Notes under the pieces: model-generated
What the model was told of the DNA's origin: nothing
The model's database searches: none
The model's input: only the letters and a program-made list of their open reading frames with translations
Part shown: piece by piece, positions 52,775-63,751 of the stretch
Numbering within the stretch: the stretch's first letter is position 1
Layout of the letters: each line of letters starts with the position of its first letter
Assembly (NCBI GenBank): GCA_002709695.1
Contig: PAQF01000026.1
Coordinates: 29,417 to 93,416 of the forward strand
DNA: 64,000 bases
Source of the DNA: Candidatus Poribacteria bacterium
Lineage (GTDB): Bacteria > Poribacteria > WGA-4E > UBA9662
Reading direction: 5' to 3'
Made by a program: the position numbers and the translations under genes

Positions 52775-53539
52775 TCAGAAACTTTCGTAACAAACGAATT
52801 CTGAAGGATCCAAACGGACAGATTTTTGAACAACCTGCTTAGCATACCCAATTCTAAGGAGAGATATCACTTCACAAGACGATGGCATATTAACAACTTT
52901 GCCGAGCGACTTGCGATCCTCAGCACGCTCAATCGGAGCACTAACGAACTGAACTCCAATTTCCAACATCGCCGCGGTAAGCAGAAGATTCTGGATCATA
53001 GCTCCCATTCCAAGCCACATCCAACGCTGCCCGCCACCACCCGGAGGTCGACGTTGATGATCCATGACAATCAAAATTAGCACCGGCGAATTCCTAACCT
53101 GAGCTGAAATTTCCTTTGCAGGTATTTTACCAGCTTTCAGATGACCCAAAAAACTAAGGAAACCCGCATTTTTCAGTATCGGCTTCACCTTAGTTGGATC
53201 ACGATCAAAAGGCGGAGGCAACTTCAGGTGATCGGAGAGTAAAATACCGTCTCTCTCGCCCATCCATTCCTCTTCAGAAAACCTAATCCAACGACTATTG
53301 TCATCAAGGAAACGTGCATCTTTAAACTGTTCGATTATTGCTAATTCAGTTAAATCCGAAATGGCATTTTTGCTTTCCGAATCAGATATAATTAACAATT
53401 TCCAAGGTTGGACATTAAAAGGCGAAGGTGCCCATCTTGCAGCTTCTATCAACTGGTCAAGATGCTCTTGACAAATTGGCTTACTCTCAAAGTCACCACG
53501 ATGACTTCGCCGCTGATGAATTGCAGTTAAAAGATCCAC
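52775..53539 (-). CDS. Nitroreductase-family flavoprotein
   Basis: This is an FMN-dependent oxidoreductase. The start LTAIHQRRSHRGDFESKPI and AARWAPSPFNVQPWKLLII are the family's FMN-binding patterns. The C-terminal helix GAMIQNLLLTAAMLEIGVQF is also typical. The 254 residues are slightly longer than usual, due to an insertion at about 60-145 that holds charged and Pro-rich stretches. The start is GTG 53539, directly after the PfkB kinase gene. The true substrate cannot be told; the next gene downstream is cobA-hemD, but no direct link is evident. Confidence 0.85.
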   Translation of the reverse strand: MDLLTAIHQRRSHRGDFESKPICQEHLDQLIEAARWAPSPFNVQPWKLLIISDSESKNAISDLTELAIIEQFKDARFLDDNSRWIRFSEEEWMGERDGILLSDHLKLPPPFDRDPTKVKPILKNAGFLSFLGHLKAGKIPAKEISAQVRNSPVLILIVMDHQRRPPGGGGQRWMWLGMGAMIQNLLLTAAMLEIGVQFVSAPIERAEDRKSLGKVVNMPSSCEVISLLRIGYAKQVVQKSVRLDPSEFVCYESF

Positions 53540-53541
53540 TT

Positions 53542-54570
53542 CTATAAAGACAAGAATCTATCAATGACCTCGTCAACCGAAGCCGTACCAGTTTTACCAA
53601 TCTTAGTGACAGTGACTGAAGCCACAAGATTTCCAATAAATGCAGCTTCAATGCAACTTCCACCGCAACAGAGTGATGATACTAATCCAGCTGAAACGCT
53701 GTCCCCAGCACCAACAGGATCAACCTGACCTTCAATAAAAATTCCCGGTATATGGCTGATTTTTTCACTATCAAATACCAAAATGCCATCAGGCCCAATA
53801 GTGACGAAAAGTGGCTGTCCAGTGCGTGAAAGCAAAGTATTGCCGATTTCTTTAACTTCATCAATACTTACATCTTCGCCAATCCACTCCGGTTCAACGG
53901 CCCGTTTCGCCTCAAAACGATTTGGCTTAATAATCAAGTTTCTATATTGACCAATCCGCGTCCGTGAATCAGCATAAAAGACTTTTTCAGGAAATTCAGT
54001 AGCGAGACGACAGATCTCCTCGCGAACACGATCAGTGATCACCCCCAAATTGTCATGAGGCATTTGATCTCCAATAATAACACCATCAACCAAAGGGATA
54101 CATACATTTAAATTCTCAATTACTTGTTCTTCCAAATGAAATGATGAAGACACCAGATTCTCAATGTCAAAACGAGAAGACTCAACCGCTACATCTTCAT
54201 AGCCACGATGGATCGGTTTCAAATAAGTCGGGGTAACCCGGTCAGCAGAATTAATCATGAAATCAGTTGTACAACCATTTTCATTGAGATGGTTAACTAG
54301 TGTTTTACCAAAACCATCTTCACCGATCACGCCAACCACATAAACCGTATCAACCCCCAAAGCATTCAAGTTGTTGGTAACCGTCCCTGCCGCACCAGGA
54401 CTATAGCGTTGGTCCACAACAGGAGAAGTATGCCAAGGCGTTTCAAGAGAAAGTGTCGAACGTGTTTTATCGATCATCCAATACGCATCTAAATAAAAGT
54501 CACCAACAACTAAAATCTTGATATCACTGAATCTGCTAAGTATCTCTTGTAAACGTGGTTCCGTTACCAT
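53542..54570 (-). CDS. PfkB-family carbohydrate kinase (RfaE/HldE-like)
   Basis: This is a sugar kinase resembling the kinase part of HldE/RfaE. The N-terminal motif KILVVGDFYLDAYWMIDKTR and the Gly-rich PGAAGTVTNNLNALGV are seen, and the catalytic anion-hole motif PVGAGDS near residue 290 is intact. The RfaE glycine-rich sequence is usually GGAANVA, so the specificity may differ. I chose ATG 54570, with GGAGAAG upstream; an upstream extension would overlap the epimerase gene. The 342 residues are typical for the kinase domain alone. It is followed by nitroreductase. Confidence 0.85.
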   Translation of the reverse strand: MVTEPRLQEILSRFSDIKILVVGDFYLDAYWMIDKTRSTLSLETPWHTSPVVDQRYSPGAAGTVTNNLNALGVDTVYVVGVIGEDGFGKTLVNHLNENGCTTDFMINSADRVTPTYLKPIHRGYEDVAVESSRFDIENLVSSSFHLEEQVIENLNVCIPLVDGVIIGDQMPHDNLGVITDRVREEICRLATEFPEKVFYADSRTRIGQYRNLIIKPNRFEAKRAVEPEWIGEDVSIDEVKEIGNTLLSRTGQPLFVTIGPDGILVFDSEKISHIPGIFIEGQVDPVGAGDSVSAGLVSSLCCGGSCIEAAFIGNLVASVTVTKIGKTGTASVDEVIDRFLSL

Positions 54571-54574
54571 TCTG

Positions 54575-55363
54575 CTAAACTTCTCCAGCAATAATCCGAT
54601 CCATATCTTGGCTAATTTTATGCGTACCTCCAATGGGATCGTTTTGATCCACACCCAATTCAGCGGTAATGTACCCATCATAATCAATATCAGAAAGTGC
54701 GGCCATAACTGAATTCCAATCAATTGAACAATCTTCGATTAATCCTGTCCAACGAAACCCATTGGTATTGAACCCCTTAATATGAACCTTGTCCATTCGA
54801 CTGCCAATTGAACGTATCCAATGCTGAGGGTAACCATACAGTAAAATATTACCAACGTCGAAATAGGCACCGATACAATCACTTTCAAATTCATCAATAT
54901 AATTGACAAATTCAATAGGACTCAGCAAAAACTTATTCCACACATTCTCAATTGAGATTTTCACATTTTTCTCTTTAGAAAGAGGTATTAAACTTCTAAT
55001 TTCTGCCTGAGATCTGCTATACGCATCCTCATATGATATTTCAGGATTCACAACAGCAGGAACCAGTAAAACTGTACTTGCCCCAACTGCAGTTGCTGTT
55101 TCAATAGAATCAATTACTCCTTGAACCGAATCAGCGCGCACGTCCTGATCAGGATGGGAAAGTGGAGAACTCCAATGCCTAGCATTCATAACACTAAATA
55201 AGTCTATGCCAACCCGATCAGCAACCATCTTATAATGACTTCGATCAACACCATTCTCAAGGGTACCAATTTCAATTCCATCAAACCCAACATCCTTTCC
55301 TAACTTAAACCGATCTTCAACTGAATCACCCGGTAAAGTTCCTAAACAAATTCCTTTTTTCAT
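54575..55363 (-). CDS. Sugar phosphate isomerase/epimerase-like TIM-barrel protein
   Basis: This is an AP-endonuclease-2-type TIM barrel, resembling sugar epimerases such as L-xylulose 5-phosphate 3-epimerase. Metal-ligand positions are visible: Glu in ISIENVWNKF, Asp in AYFDVGNIL, His in DKVHIKGFN and Glu in GYITAELG. The 262 residues are normal. Its ATG overlaps the pgi stop by four bases, so the two are translationally coupled. Together with the kinase and pgi it suggests a small sugar-phosphate pathway; the substrate is unknown. Confidence 0.87.
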   Translation of the reverse strand: MKKGICLGTLPGDSVEDRFKLGKDVGFDGIEIGTLENGVDRSHYKMVADRVGIDLFSVMNARHWSSPLSHPDQDVRADSVQGVIDSIETATAVGASTVLLVPAVVNPEISYEDAYSRSQAEIRSLIPLSKEKNVKISIENVWNKFLLSPIEFVNYIDEFESDCIGAYFDVGNILLYGYPQHWIRSIGSRMDKVHIKGFNTNGFRWTGLIEDCSIDWNSVMAALSDIDYDGYITAELGVDQNDPIGGTHKISQDMDRIIAGEV

Positions 55364-56934
55364 AGTTTAATCATCTCCCATAATTTTTCTAACCCTTGAC
55401 TGAGATCATCTGAAACGTGGATTCTAGCAACACACTGACCTTTACGACATAAAGCTCGTAAATCCCCAAAAGCCTGCGCCATTTTCAGTTCACCGAAGCT
55501 ATAGGAAGCAGATGGAATCTCTAAATCCTCCAAATCATCAACTGTAATCATCAAAAAGACACCATTGTCAAGCCCACCTTTATGGAGTTGACCAGTCGAG
55601 TGAAGATAACGAGGTCCATGACCAACAGTTGTTGCAATTCTGAAACGATCACGAATGGCCATTTGGATAGACCGAAGAATCTCTTTACCTTCTAAAACAT
55701 ACACAAGCAAGCCAACGTAACCAATTCCAAGCCTTGCCTGACCTAGAAACTCCACAACCGACTCACCAATCGAATTTCCTCTTATTCCTGTCCAAGAAGG
55801 ATTAATATACATTTTAATCTGTTCTACTTCAAATGCAAGTGTTTCTTCAGGCAATTTTCCATCTTTAGGAAAGCTAGCAAGTAACTCTCCTGTCAGACGT
55901 TTGCTCTCAGTCACATTTGGTTCATCAAACGGATTGAGCCGCATCACAGCTCCAGAAGCCGCTGTTGCGATCTCCCAACGCAAGAATTCACGACCCAGAT
56001 AATAGATGTCACTAAATTGAATTTGTAGAATCGGGAAACCAGCTGTTTCAAGATTTCTAACTTGATCATCTAAATCATCATCGAAATAGATATGAACAAA
56101 AACCCTATCTTGCTCATAGTACGAAGACTCGGCAATTCTCTCCCCCTCAATGGGCACGATCCCCTTGCCTTGCTTACCAAGACTCTCAGCAACCAACTGT
56201 TCAATCCAGTAACCTAATGTAGATACCCCTGATGACACAAGAAGAGTCAGTTTATTATGACCAACAAGAGCATACTGTGCCAACTGTACGCCAAATGCTA
56301 CAGCCTCATTGACATCCACCTGCTTTGCATAAGAACACAGTTGATGCAAGTCAACACCAATTAACCCTGCAGGTACAAGTCCAAAATAAGACAGGGCAGA
56401 ATAACGCCCCCCAATATCAGCCGAATTTAGAAATATCTTACGGAAACAACACTCATTTGCAATTTCTTCCAGATTTGAAGCAGGATCGGTAATTGCGACA
56501 AAATTATCGCCGTTCCCATCCAATCGGTGATAGAAATATTGGAAAAGACTCAGAGTTTCAATTGTAGTACCGGACTTGGTCGAAACAATAAAGAGTGTTT
56601 TGGCTAAATCAAATTCTCGGTCAATCTTCAAAATTGCGACAGGATCTGTAGTATCAACTACAGTTAAGTCTGGATAACCCGGCACTACACCAAAGATAGT
56701 TGCAAAAACCTCAGGAGCGAGACTACTACCACCCATTCCCAACAAAATAACGCGATCAAAATCTGACTTAATAGACGCAACAAACTCTTCAATTTCATGG
56801 AGAGAGGCCTGCATATGCTCGACACAATCCAGCCAACCAAGGCGATTGTGGATCTTTGCCTGCACACTTGGATCCTCAGACCACAGTGCCGCATCTTTGG
56901 CCTGAAGTTGGAGGGCTATTTTTTTGAGATCCAA
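55360..56934 (-). CDS. pgi: Glucose-6-phosphate isomerase, related to the Tal-Pgi fusion half
   Basis: This enzyme interconverts glucose 6-phosphate and fructose 6-phosphate. Sugar-phosphate isomerase motifs are LLGMGGSSLAPEVF, STKSGTTIETLSLF and IGGRYSALSYFGLVPAG. The 524-residue layout resembles the isomerase half of bifunctional transaldolase/isomerase proteins more than the classic 550-residue enzyme. The start is TTG 56934, the only likely start before residue 41, with a weak ribosome site. It lies behind atpC, past a stem-loop, and overlaps the epimerase-like gene. Confidence 0.85.
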   Translation of the reverse strand: MDLKKIALQLQAKDAALWSEDPSVQAKIHNRLGWLDCVEHMQASLHEIEEFVASIKSDFDRVILLGMGGSSLAPEVFATIFGVVPGYPDLTVVDTTDPVAILKIDREFDLAKTLFIVSTKSGTTIETLSLFQYFYHRLDGNGDNFVAITDPASNLEEIANECCFRKIFLNSADIGGRYSALSYFGLVPAGLIGVDLHQLCSYAKQVDVNEAVAFGVQLAQYALVGHNKLTLLVSSGVSTLGYWIEQLVAESLGKQGKGIVPIEGERIAESSYYEQDRVFVHIYFDDDLDDQVRNLETAGFPILQIQFSDIYYLGREFLRWEIATAASGAVMRLNPFDEPNVTESKRLTGELLASFPKDGKLPEETLAFEVEQIKMYINPSWTGIRGNSIGESVVEFLGQARLGIGYVGLLVYVLEGKEILRSIQMAIRDRFRIATTVGHGPRYLHSTGQLHKGGLDNGVFLMITVDDLEDLEIPSASYSFGELKMAQAFGDLRALCRKGQCVARIHVSDDLSQGLEKLWEMIKL

Positions 56935-56957
56935 TCTGAATACCCTGACATTGCAAA

Positions 56958-56989
56958 GGGGGAACCGAAAGAATCCTCTCAGTTCCCCC
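56958..56989 (-). terminator. Stem-loop between atpC and pgi
   Basis: An inverted repeat of GGGGGAAC and GTTCCCCC (8 bp) flanks a 16-base loop. On the minus strand it is followed by only three T, so it is a weak terminator at best. It lies 20 bases behind the atpC stop and 24 before the pgi start, and may reduce transcription from the atp genes into pgi or protect the RNA end. Confidence 0.5.
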
Positions 56990-57008
56990 CCTATAAATAA
57001 AATTAATA

Positions 57009-57419
57009 TTAGCGTGAAGACTTTGAAACTTTTACACGAGCAGCGGCACGAGCTAAAGCTAGCTCTGCAAGAACATAGTCCATATCAGGAAGTTGAGACC
57101 TTAATTGCTCTTTCGCACGCTGTAAGGCTTCCTCGGCCCGCTGAGCATCGATTTCATCAGACCATTCAGCTGATTCGACCAGCACAGTAACTCCATCTCG
57201 TAAGACCTCGAAAACGCCATTACTAGTCGCCATGGACCGAATACCATGATGATCATCTACAATCAACACCCCTGACTCAATCGTTGTCAAAAAAGGAATA
57301 TGACCAGGAAGAACCTGAAAATCCCCATTTGTACCCGAAGCACGGATACTTTTAACTTCTCCTTGATAAACCAATCTTTCGGGAGTTCTTATTTCAACAC
57401 TAAATCGTCGCTCTAACAT
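57009..57419 (-). CDS. atpC: ATP synthase epsilon subunit AtpC
   Basis: This is the F1 stalk subunit with a regulatory C-terminal helix pair. The start VEIRTPERLVYQGEVKSIRA and the loop GDFQVLPGHIPFLTTI are typical. The C-terminal helices (DAQRAEEALQRAKEQLRSQL) are present, so an inhibitory role is possible. The 136 residues are normal. It is the last atp gene. Confidence 0.95.
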   Translation of the reverse strand: MLERRFSVEIRTPERLVYQGEVKSIRASGTNGDFQVLPGHIPFLTTIESGVLIVDDHHGIRSMATSNGVFEVLRDGVTVLVESAEWSDEIDAQRAEEALQRAKEQLRSQLPDMDYVLAELALARAAARVKVSKSSR

Positions 57420-57425
57420 AATACA

Positions 57426-58832
<1,407 letters not shown>

Positions 58833-58845
58833 CTATCCTTTCGAA

Positions 58846-59715
58846 TTAGCCTAGCGCTTCGGCACCACCCACAATCTCTGAAATCTCTTTTGTAATTATG
58901 GCCTGACGTGCGCGGTTACGTTGAAGTACCAGTTCGTCAATAATTTCTTTGGCATTACTAGTAGCATTTTCCATTGCAGTCATCCGCGCTGCGTGCTCCG
59001 CTGCATGAGAATCCAGTAAAACCTTCCAAGTTTGAATGTTTAGATGTTTCGACAAAACCCGTTCAAAAATCTCGGACTGGTTAGGCTCATAAAGATAATC
59101 CAAAAAAAGTTCATCTCCAACAGGAGGATTAGGAGTGAGCGGCAACAGTTGTTCAACTAACACATTTTGTGTAATGGCAGACTTGAAATTGTTATAAATA
59201 ACTTCAACTCTATCAATTTGTTTATCAAGATAGAGATCATCAAACTGGCTAACAATATCCAGAGCAGTTTCAAAACGCAAATTCTGAAATGCATTCAAAT
59301 ACTCAGCAATTACCTTATGCTGGCGTTTTCTAAAAGAATCAGCTACTCGTCGACCAACACAGATTAGGCTGACATCAAAGCCTTGATTTTTGTAGAAACT
59401 AATTCGTTCATTCGAAACCCGGAAAATATTGGAGTTAAACCCACCACAAAGCCCGCGGTCACTAGAAACAACAACCAAACAAACACCATTCATTTCATGT
59501 GGCACAAGAAACGGATGAGGAACTTCATCTATATCTATCTGGGCAAGTAAATGACCAAGCAATAGATCAAACTTCTCAGCATATGGCCTATTTGACTCAA
59601 TAGCTTCCTGGGCACGCCGGAGTTTGGCAGTAGCAACCATCCGCATCGCATCGGTTACCTGTGAAATCTTGGTAACACTAGCAAGCCGACGTCTAATTTC
59701 TCGAAGTGTAGCCAT
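58846..59715 (-). CDS. atpG: ATP synthase gamma subunit AtpG
   Basis: This is the rotor shaft of F1. The N-terminal helix has LREIRRRLASVTKISQVTDA and the C-terminal helix MTAMENATSNAKEIIDELVL, both strong hallmarks. The middle has SSDRGLCGGFNSNIF. The 289 residues are normal. Confidence 0.96.
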   Translation of the reverse strand: MATLREIRRRLASVTKISQVTDAMRMVATAKLRRAQEAIESNRPYAEKFDLLLGHLLAQIDIDEVPHPFLVPHEMNGVCLVVVSSDRGLCGGFNSNIFRVSNERISFYKNQGFDVSLICVGRRVADSFRKRQHKVIAEYLNAFQNLRFETALDIVSQFDDLYLDKQIDRVEVIYNNFKSAITQNVLVEQLLPLTPNPPVGDELFLDYLYEPNQSEIFERVLSKHLNIQTWKVLLDSHAAEHAARMTAMENATSNAKEIIDELVLQRNRARQAIITKEISEIVGGAEALG

Positions 59716-59726
59716 TAATTTCCAAT

Positions 59727-61262
59727 TTACGTGTTAGACTCAGTTGGCTCAAAAATGTCTTTGAAACTTTTTGTAGCCGTGTGTAACCGTTCAACAAGCT
59801 CATCACTTAAATCACCTGTCGCCAAAATCTCTTCCAATATATCATTATGGCTTTGATCCATGTAAACCAAGAATTCTGATTCGAATCGCGCCAGATCATG
59901 CGGATCCAGATCATCTAGATACCCATTAGAACCACAGAAGATCGACGCAACCTGTCTCTCAACTGACATTGGTTCGTATTGTGGTTGCTTCAAAAGCTCA
60001 ACCAAGCGATCGCCACGACGAAGTTGTTGTTGCGTTGAGGCATCAAGATCGGAACCAAATTGAGCAAAAGCAGCTACCTCTCGATAACGTGCTAAATCCA
60101 ACCGCATAGTTTTCGCGACTTCATCAGCCTTCATTGCTTTTATCTGCGCATCTCCCCCCACACGTGAGACAGAAACACCTGCATTAATTGCAGGACGGAT
60201 ACCTGCATTAAACAAATCTGAGGTTAGATATATTTGACCATCAGTAATTGAAATAACATTCGTCGGTATGTAGGTTGTCAAATCACCTTCATGAATTTCG
60301 ATAATCGGAAGCGCTGTCAGCGATCCTGCTCCTAACTCATCACTCAATTTCGCTGCTCTCTCAAGTAAACGGGAATGCAGATAAAAAACATCACCTGGAT
60401 AAGCCTCACGCCCTGGCGGCCGACGTAATAACAAAGACATTTGCCGGTAAGCCCAAGCATGCTTCGTCAGATCATCATAGATCATCAATGCATGACCACC
60501 TTGGTCACGAAAATACTCTCCCATCGACGTTCCGGTATAAGGTGCAAGATATTGAAGCGGCGAAGGATCACTGGCTGTTGCAGAAACAACAATCGTATAT
60601 TCTAAAGCACCCTGATCTTCGAGAGTATTAACGATCTGAGCAACCGTTGACCCTTTCTGCCCCACAGCAACATAAATACACTTTACCCCAGAATCTTTCT
60701 GATTAATGATAGCGTCAATAGCAATGGCAGTTTTGCCTGTCTGCCGGTCACCAATAATTAGCTCCCGTTGTCCCCGTCCTACTGGTATCATACTATCGAT
60801 TGCTTTTATACCAGTAAACAAGGGCTCAGACACAGGTTGCCGCTGAACAATCCCCAAACCTTTTCGTTCAACAGGAAGTGTTTGGGAAGTCTCAATCGGA
60901 CCTTTCCCATCAAGAGGTTCACCAAGTGCATTAACAACTCGGCCAAGCAACTCCTCTCCGACAGGAACTTCTAAGAGCGAATTGGTTCGTTTAACAGTAT
61001 CTCCCTCATGGATCAGCTTGTCTTCTCCAAAAAGGACACAGCCAACGTTATCCTCTTCCAGATTGAAAACCATACCAAAAACATCATTCGGGAACTCTAT
61101 ACGCTCACCTGCCATAGCATTTGCTAATCCATGTACCCTTGCAATCCCATCACCAACTTGCAATACCGTCCCCATATCATAAACATCTACATCACGACTG
61201 TATTGTAGAAGTTGCTGTTTCAGGATACTTGAAATCTCATCAGGTCTAACATCTTTTGCCAT
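59727..61262 (-). CDS. atpA: ATP synthase alpha subunit AtpA
   Basis: This is the non-catalytic nucleotide-binding F1 subunit. It starts with the expected [16 protein letters not shown], and the P-loop is [13 protein letters not shown]. The segment with [20 protein letters not shown] is typical. The 511 residues are normal. The gene is eight bases behind atpH. Confidence 0.97.
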   Translation of the reverse strand: MAKDVRPDEISSILKQQLLQYSRDVDVYDMGTVLQVGDGIARVHGLANAMAGERIEFPNDVFGMVFNLEEDNVGCVLFGEDKLIHEGDTVKRTNSLLEVPVGEELLGRVVNALGEPLDGKGPIETSQTLPVERKGLGIVQRQPVSEPLFTGIKAIDSMIPVGRGQRELIIGDRQTGKTAIAIDAIINQKDSGVKCIYVAVGQKGSTVAQIVNTLEDQGALEYTIVVSATASDPSPLQYLAPYTGTSMGEYFRDQGGHALMIYDDLTKHAWAYRQMSLLLRRPPGREAYPGDVFYLHSRLLERAAKLSDELGAGSLTALPIIEIHEGDLTTYIPTNVISITDGQIYLTSDLFNAGIRPAINAGVSVSRVGGDAQIKAMKADEVAKTMRLDLARYREVAAFAQFGSDLDASTQQQLRRGDRLVELLKQPQYEPMSVERQVASIFCGSNGYLDDLDPHDLARFESEFLVYMDQSHNDILEEILATGDLSDELVERLHTATKSFKDIFEPTESNT

Positions 61263-61270
61263 AAAGTTTC

Positions 61271-61810
61271 CTACCCTCTCGCTAGCTGTCTCTTCAACCG
61301 CTGCAATTGCGTTGCTACGCTTCCATCAAAAACGGTGTCTCCCAACTTAGCGATAAATCCTCCCTTGATTGATGAATCAACTTGCATATTTAATCTAACC
61401 TGTTTCCCCGAATAACCATTAAGCTTCTCAACCAATGCATCCTGCTGCTCACTCGTTAATTCAATTGCAGAAGTAACATCTGCAACCAATTTCCCAGCTT
61501 GTTCATCCACAAGTTGTATGAACGCTAACAAAATATCTTCTGTCGACCGTTCACGTTGCTTCATAACCAAAAGAAATAAAAAGTTTAGTACAAGCGGATC
61601 AAGTTGATTACCAAATAATTCTTGCAGAATCGACTGTTTGCTCTCAGGTACAATCAATAAATCATGTAAAAAAGCACTAAATTCATCAGAGTCTCTAATG
61701 AGACTTAGCAAGCTGATAACATCTTCGACTACGTTATCTAAGCCCCCTGCTTCAACTGCAGCACCATAGATAGCATCGGCATAACGTTTGGCTACCCGAA
61801 CATCCCGCAT
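61271..61810 (-). CDS. atpH: ATP synthase delta subunit AtpH
   Basis: This peripheral stalk subunit joins F1 to subunit b. The N-terminal helices include [17 protein letters not shown], and the C-terminal part has the typical [20 protein letters not shown]. The 179 residues are normal. Confidence 0.93.
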   Translation of the reverse strand: MRDVRVAKRYADAIYGAAVEAGGLDNVVEDVISLLSLIRDSDEFSAFLHDLLIVPESKQSILQELFGNQLDPLVLNFLFLLVMKQRERSTEDILLAFIQLVDEQAGKLVADVTSAIELTSEQQDALVEKLNGYSGKQVRLNMQVDSSIKGGFIAKLGDTVFDGSVATQLQRLKRQLARG

Positions 61811-61848
61811 CTAGTTTCCCTAATGACTATGTAATTTACTTGCTCTGA

Positions 61849-62472
61849 CTAATCTGCACTATCCAGCGAAAGCTGACCAATATACGCATCAACAATATGC
61901 CGATGCGATTCAACATCCAGTTGCTGGTCAATAATCTTGCTGGCAGCATCAATCGCAATTTCGGACACAATACCACGAAGCTCCAAAATCGCCTCCTCTT
62001 TTTCACGCTGAATTTCAGCACGAGCTTGTTCAACCTGATTCGTCGCATCTTGGCGAGCAACTTCTAGTATCTGCTGACGCTCTTCATTGCCCTGATCTAT
62101 AGCAGTTCGAATTCTCTGTTGTGCCTCGGCTTCTATCTGGTTAAGTCTCTGTGTTGTTTCTGCTGTTAAGCGATCAAGCTCAGCTTGATCCGTCTCAAGC
62201 TTGTTCATCCGTGAAACAATTTCATTTTGCCGGTCGGCAAGTATCCCACCAACTTTTCCGAAAACAAATTTGTTAAGAACAAACAAAACGATTAGAAACC
62301 CCGCCGCCTGAGTAATAATCAGCTTTGGATTCACTCCCATGGCTTCCAAAAGGCCACCATCAGCATGATCTGAACTGCCATGATCAGTATCATCTGCGGA
62401 AAACACTATAACCGGGGCAAGCACCAAAATTGCTACACATAAAACAGATGTTAAACTCAAAGATATCTTCAT
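61849..62472 (-). CDS. atpF: ATP synthase b subunit AtpF with N-terminal signal-like segment
   Basis: This peripheral stalk subunit has an anchor helix (KLIITQAAGFLIVLFVLNKF, about residues 50-72) followed by a long coiled coil (DRQNEIVSRMNKLETDQAEL and on). Before the anchor is a second hydrophobic segment that reads like a signal peptide (LCVAILVLAPVIVFSA, residues about 10-26) and an acidic, His-rich spacer. Ordinary AtpF has only the anchor. The 207 residues are therefore longer than the usual 155-165. The gene lies between atpE and atpH. Confidence 0.9.
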   Translation of the reverse strand: MKISLSLTSVLCVAILVLAPVIVFSADDTDHGSSDHADGGLLEAMGVNPKLIITQAAGFLIVLFVLNKFVFGKVGGILADRQNEIVSRMNKLETDQAELDRLTAETTQRLNQIEAEAQQRIRTAIDQGNEERQQILEVARQDATNQVEQARAEIQREKEEAILELRGIVSEIAIDAASKIIDQQLDVESHRHIVDAYIGQLSLDSAD

Positions 62473-62543
62473 ATGTAATAGTAAACGTACATTATACGCC
62501 TCTTAATTTCCTAGATTCTAGTTTTGCCACCTGATGCCTAGTC

Positions 62544-62846
62544 CTAATTTTCGGTATCATGCGTTTGCACTGAGGCTTCAGCTTTAACCAGTTCTACCAC
62601 TTCACTAACAGTAGTAGGAAGCTTACCCATCAACAAAAAGAACATCAGCAGCGAGTAAATGACTAACGATTCTATTAGTGCCAAACCAATAATCATAGCT
62701 GTTTGAATTTGACTGGTTGCTTCTGGCTGCCGAGCGATCCCTTCAAGGGCAGTGCTCGTCGCCTTCCCTTGTGCAGTCGAAGCAAAAATCACCGCAATCG
62801 GCAAACCAAGCGTAACACCAAAAGCCAACACCGCAAGATAAATCAT
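62544..62846 (-). CDS. atpE: ATP synthase c subunit AtpE with Na+-binding residues
   Basis: This is the membrane rotor ring subunit: two helices, of which the second carries the ion carboxylate. It has 100 residues including a polar C-terminal tail. The ion site resembles the Na+ type: Gln26 in helix 1 and Glu59, Ser60 and Tyr64 in ALIESLVIYSLL, at the same spacing as Gln32, Glu65, Ser66 and Tyr70 of Ilyobacter tartaricus. The usual glycine motif of helix 1 (GxGxGxG) is replaced by Val19, Phe21, Ser23 and Ala25. The loop ARQPEA is standard. Confidence 0.94.
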   Translation of the reverse strand: MIYLAVLAFGVTLGLPIAVIFASTAQGKATSTALEGIARQPEATSQIQTAMIIGLALIESLVIYSLLMFFLLMGKLPTTVSEVVELVKAEASVQTHDTEN

Positions 62847-62902
62847 AAATATTTCCTCCTAGTAAATTGTATTTTAAACAGTAAAATTGACACGCCCACA
62901 GC

Positions 62903-63748
62903 TTAGTGGTGTGCTTCAGCATGGTGATCATCACCATGCTCCAAAAACGTAACAATATAAATTGTTGTCAAAAGAGAAAAAACGAAGGCTTGCAGAAAGC
63001 CACCAAACAATCCAAAGAACAGCATTGGAATTTGAAATGGAAACCCAATTCCGAGAATTGTTAGCCCCAACACTGAAGCTAAAACAGTTAATTGAAAAAT
63101 AACTGTTTCCTCACCAAAGATATTACCAAAGAGTCGGATTGCAAGCGACCCAGCACGCGCCAATTCCCCCACAATGTGTAAAGGGAACATCAACGGCCCC
63201 AACCACCAAGGATCCCCTATAAAATGTTTCAAGTAACCTCCAACCCCATTCTCCTTAATTGCAATAATATGAACACCAATCAGAGATGTTACACCCAAAG
63301 CAAGGGTCGTATTCAAATCAGCCGTTGGAGCTTGCAACCCGGGAATCAGTCCTAGATAATTCAAAGACAAAATAAAAATAAAAAACGAACCAGGAAACCA
63401 GACATATTTTTTGCCATGATCGCCCAGAATATCCCCGAAGAAATTAATTATGCCAGAGATGAAGAGCTCAAGGAGTGTTTGCCTTTTACTATCGGGTAAA
63501 CGTTTCAGATTTCGTGTCACCAAACTAAAGAATACAATAAGAATCAGAACAACGAAATAGGTATTGGAAACCAAATCTGGTTGGTGCCACACATCAGATT
63601 GAAGACCTTTGAGGAAAGGAAGTTCTGAAATGGGCTTTAACCAAGTACGATGCGAATCTCCCGCAGCAGACAAAGGCCGGACAACAACTACAAAGAAGAA
63701 AGAAACAACTAGTAGCAACGATATATAAGAATTCTTTTTAATTTTCAT
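62903..63748 (-). CDS. atpB: ATP synthase a subunit AtpB
   Basis: This is the membrane stator half-channel. The essential Arg lies in ARAGSLAIRLFGNIFGEETV. Further family marks are FISGIINFFGDILGDHGKKY and NYLGLIPGLQAPTADLNTTL. The N-terminus has a signal-like hydrophobic segment (LLLVVSFFFVVVVRPLSAA). The C-terminus is His-rich (DDHHAEAHH). The 281 residues are somewhat long. It starts three bases after the atpI-like gene. Confidence 0.95.
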   Translation of the reverse strand: MKIKKNSYISLLLVVSFFFVVVVRPLSAAGDSHRTWLKPISELPFLKGLQSDVWHQPDLVSNTYFVVLILIVFFSLVTRNLKRLPDSKRQTLLELFISGIINFFGDILGDHGKKYVWFPGSFFIFILSLNYLGLIPGLQAPTADLNTTLALGVTSLIGVHIIAIKENGVGGYLKHFIGDPWWLGPLMFPLHIVGELARAGSLAIRLFGNIFGEETVIFQLTVLASVLGLTILGIGFPFQIPMLFFGLFGGFLQAFVFSLLTTIYIVTFLEHGDDHHAEAHH

Positions 63749-63751
63749 AAG

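Noticed and set aside
52768..52851. Upstream start for the cobA-hemD fusion
   Set aside because: It would overlap the nitroreductase gene by 77 bases, and the added residues do not fit the CobA family start.
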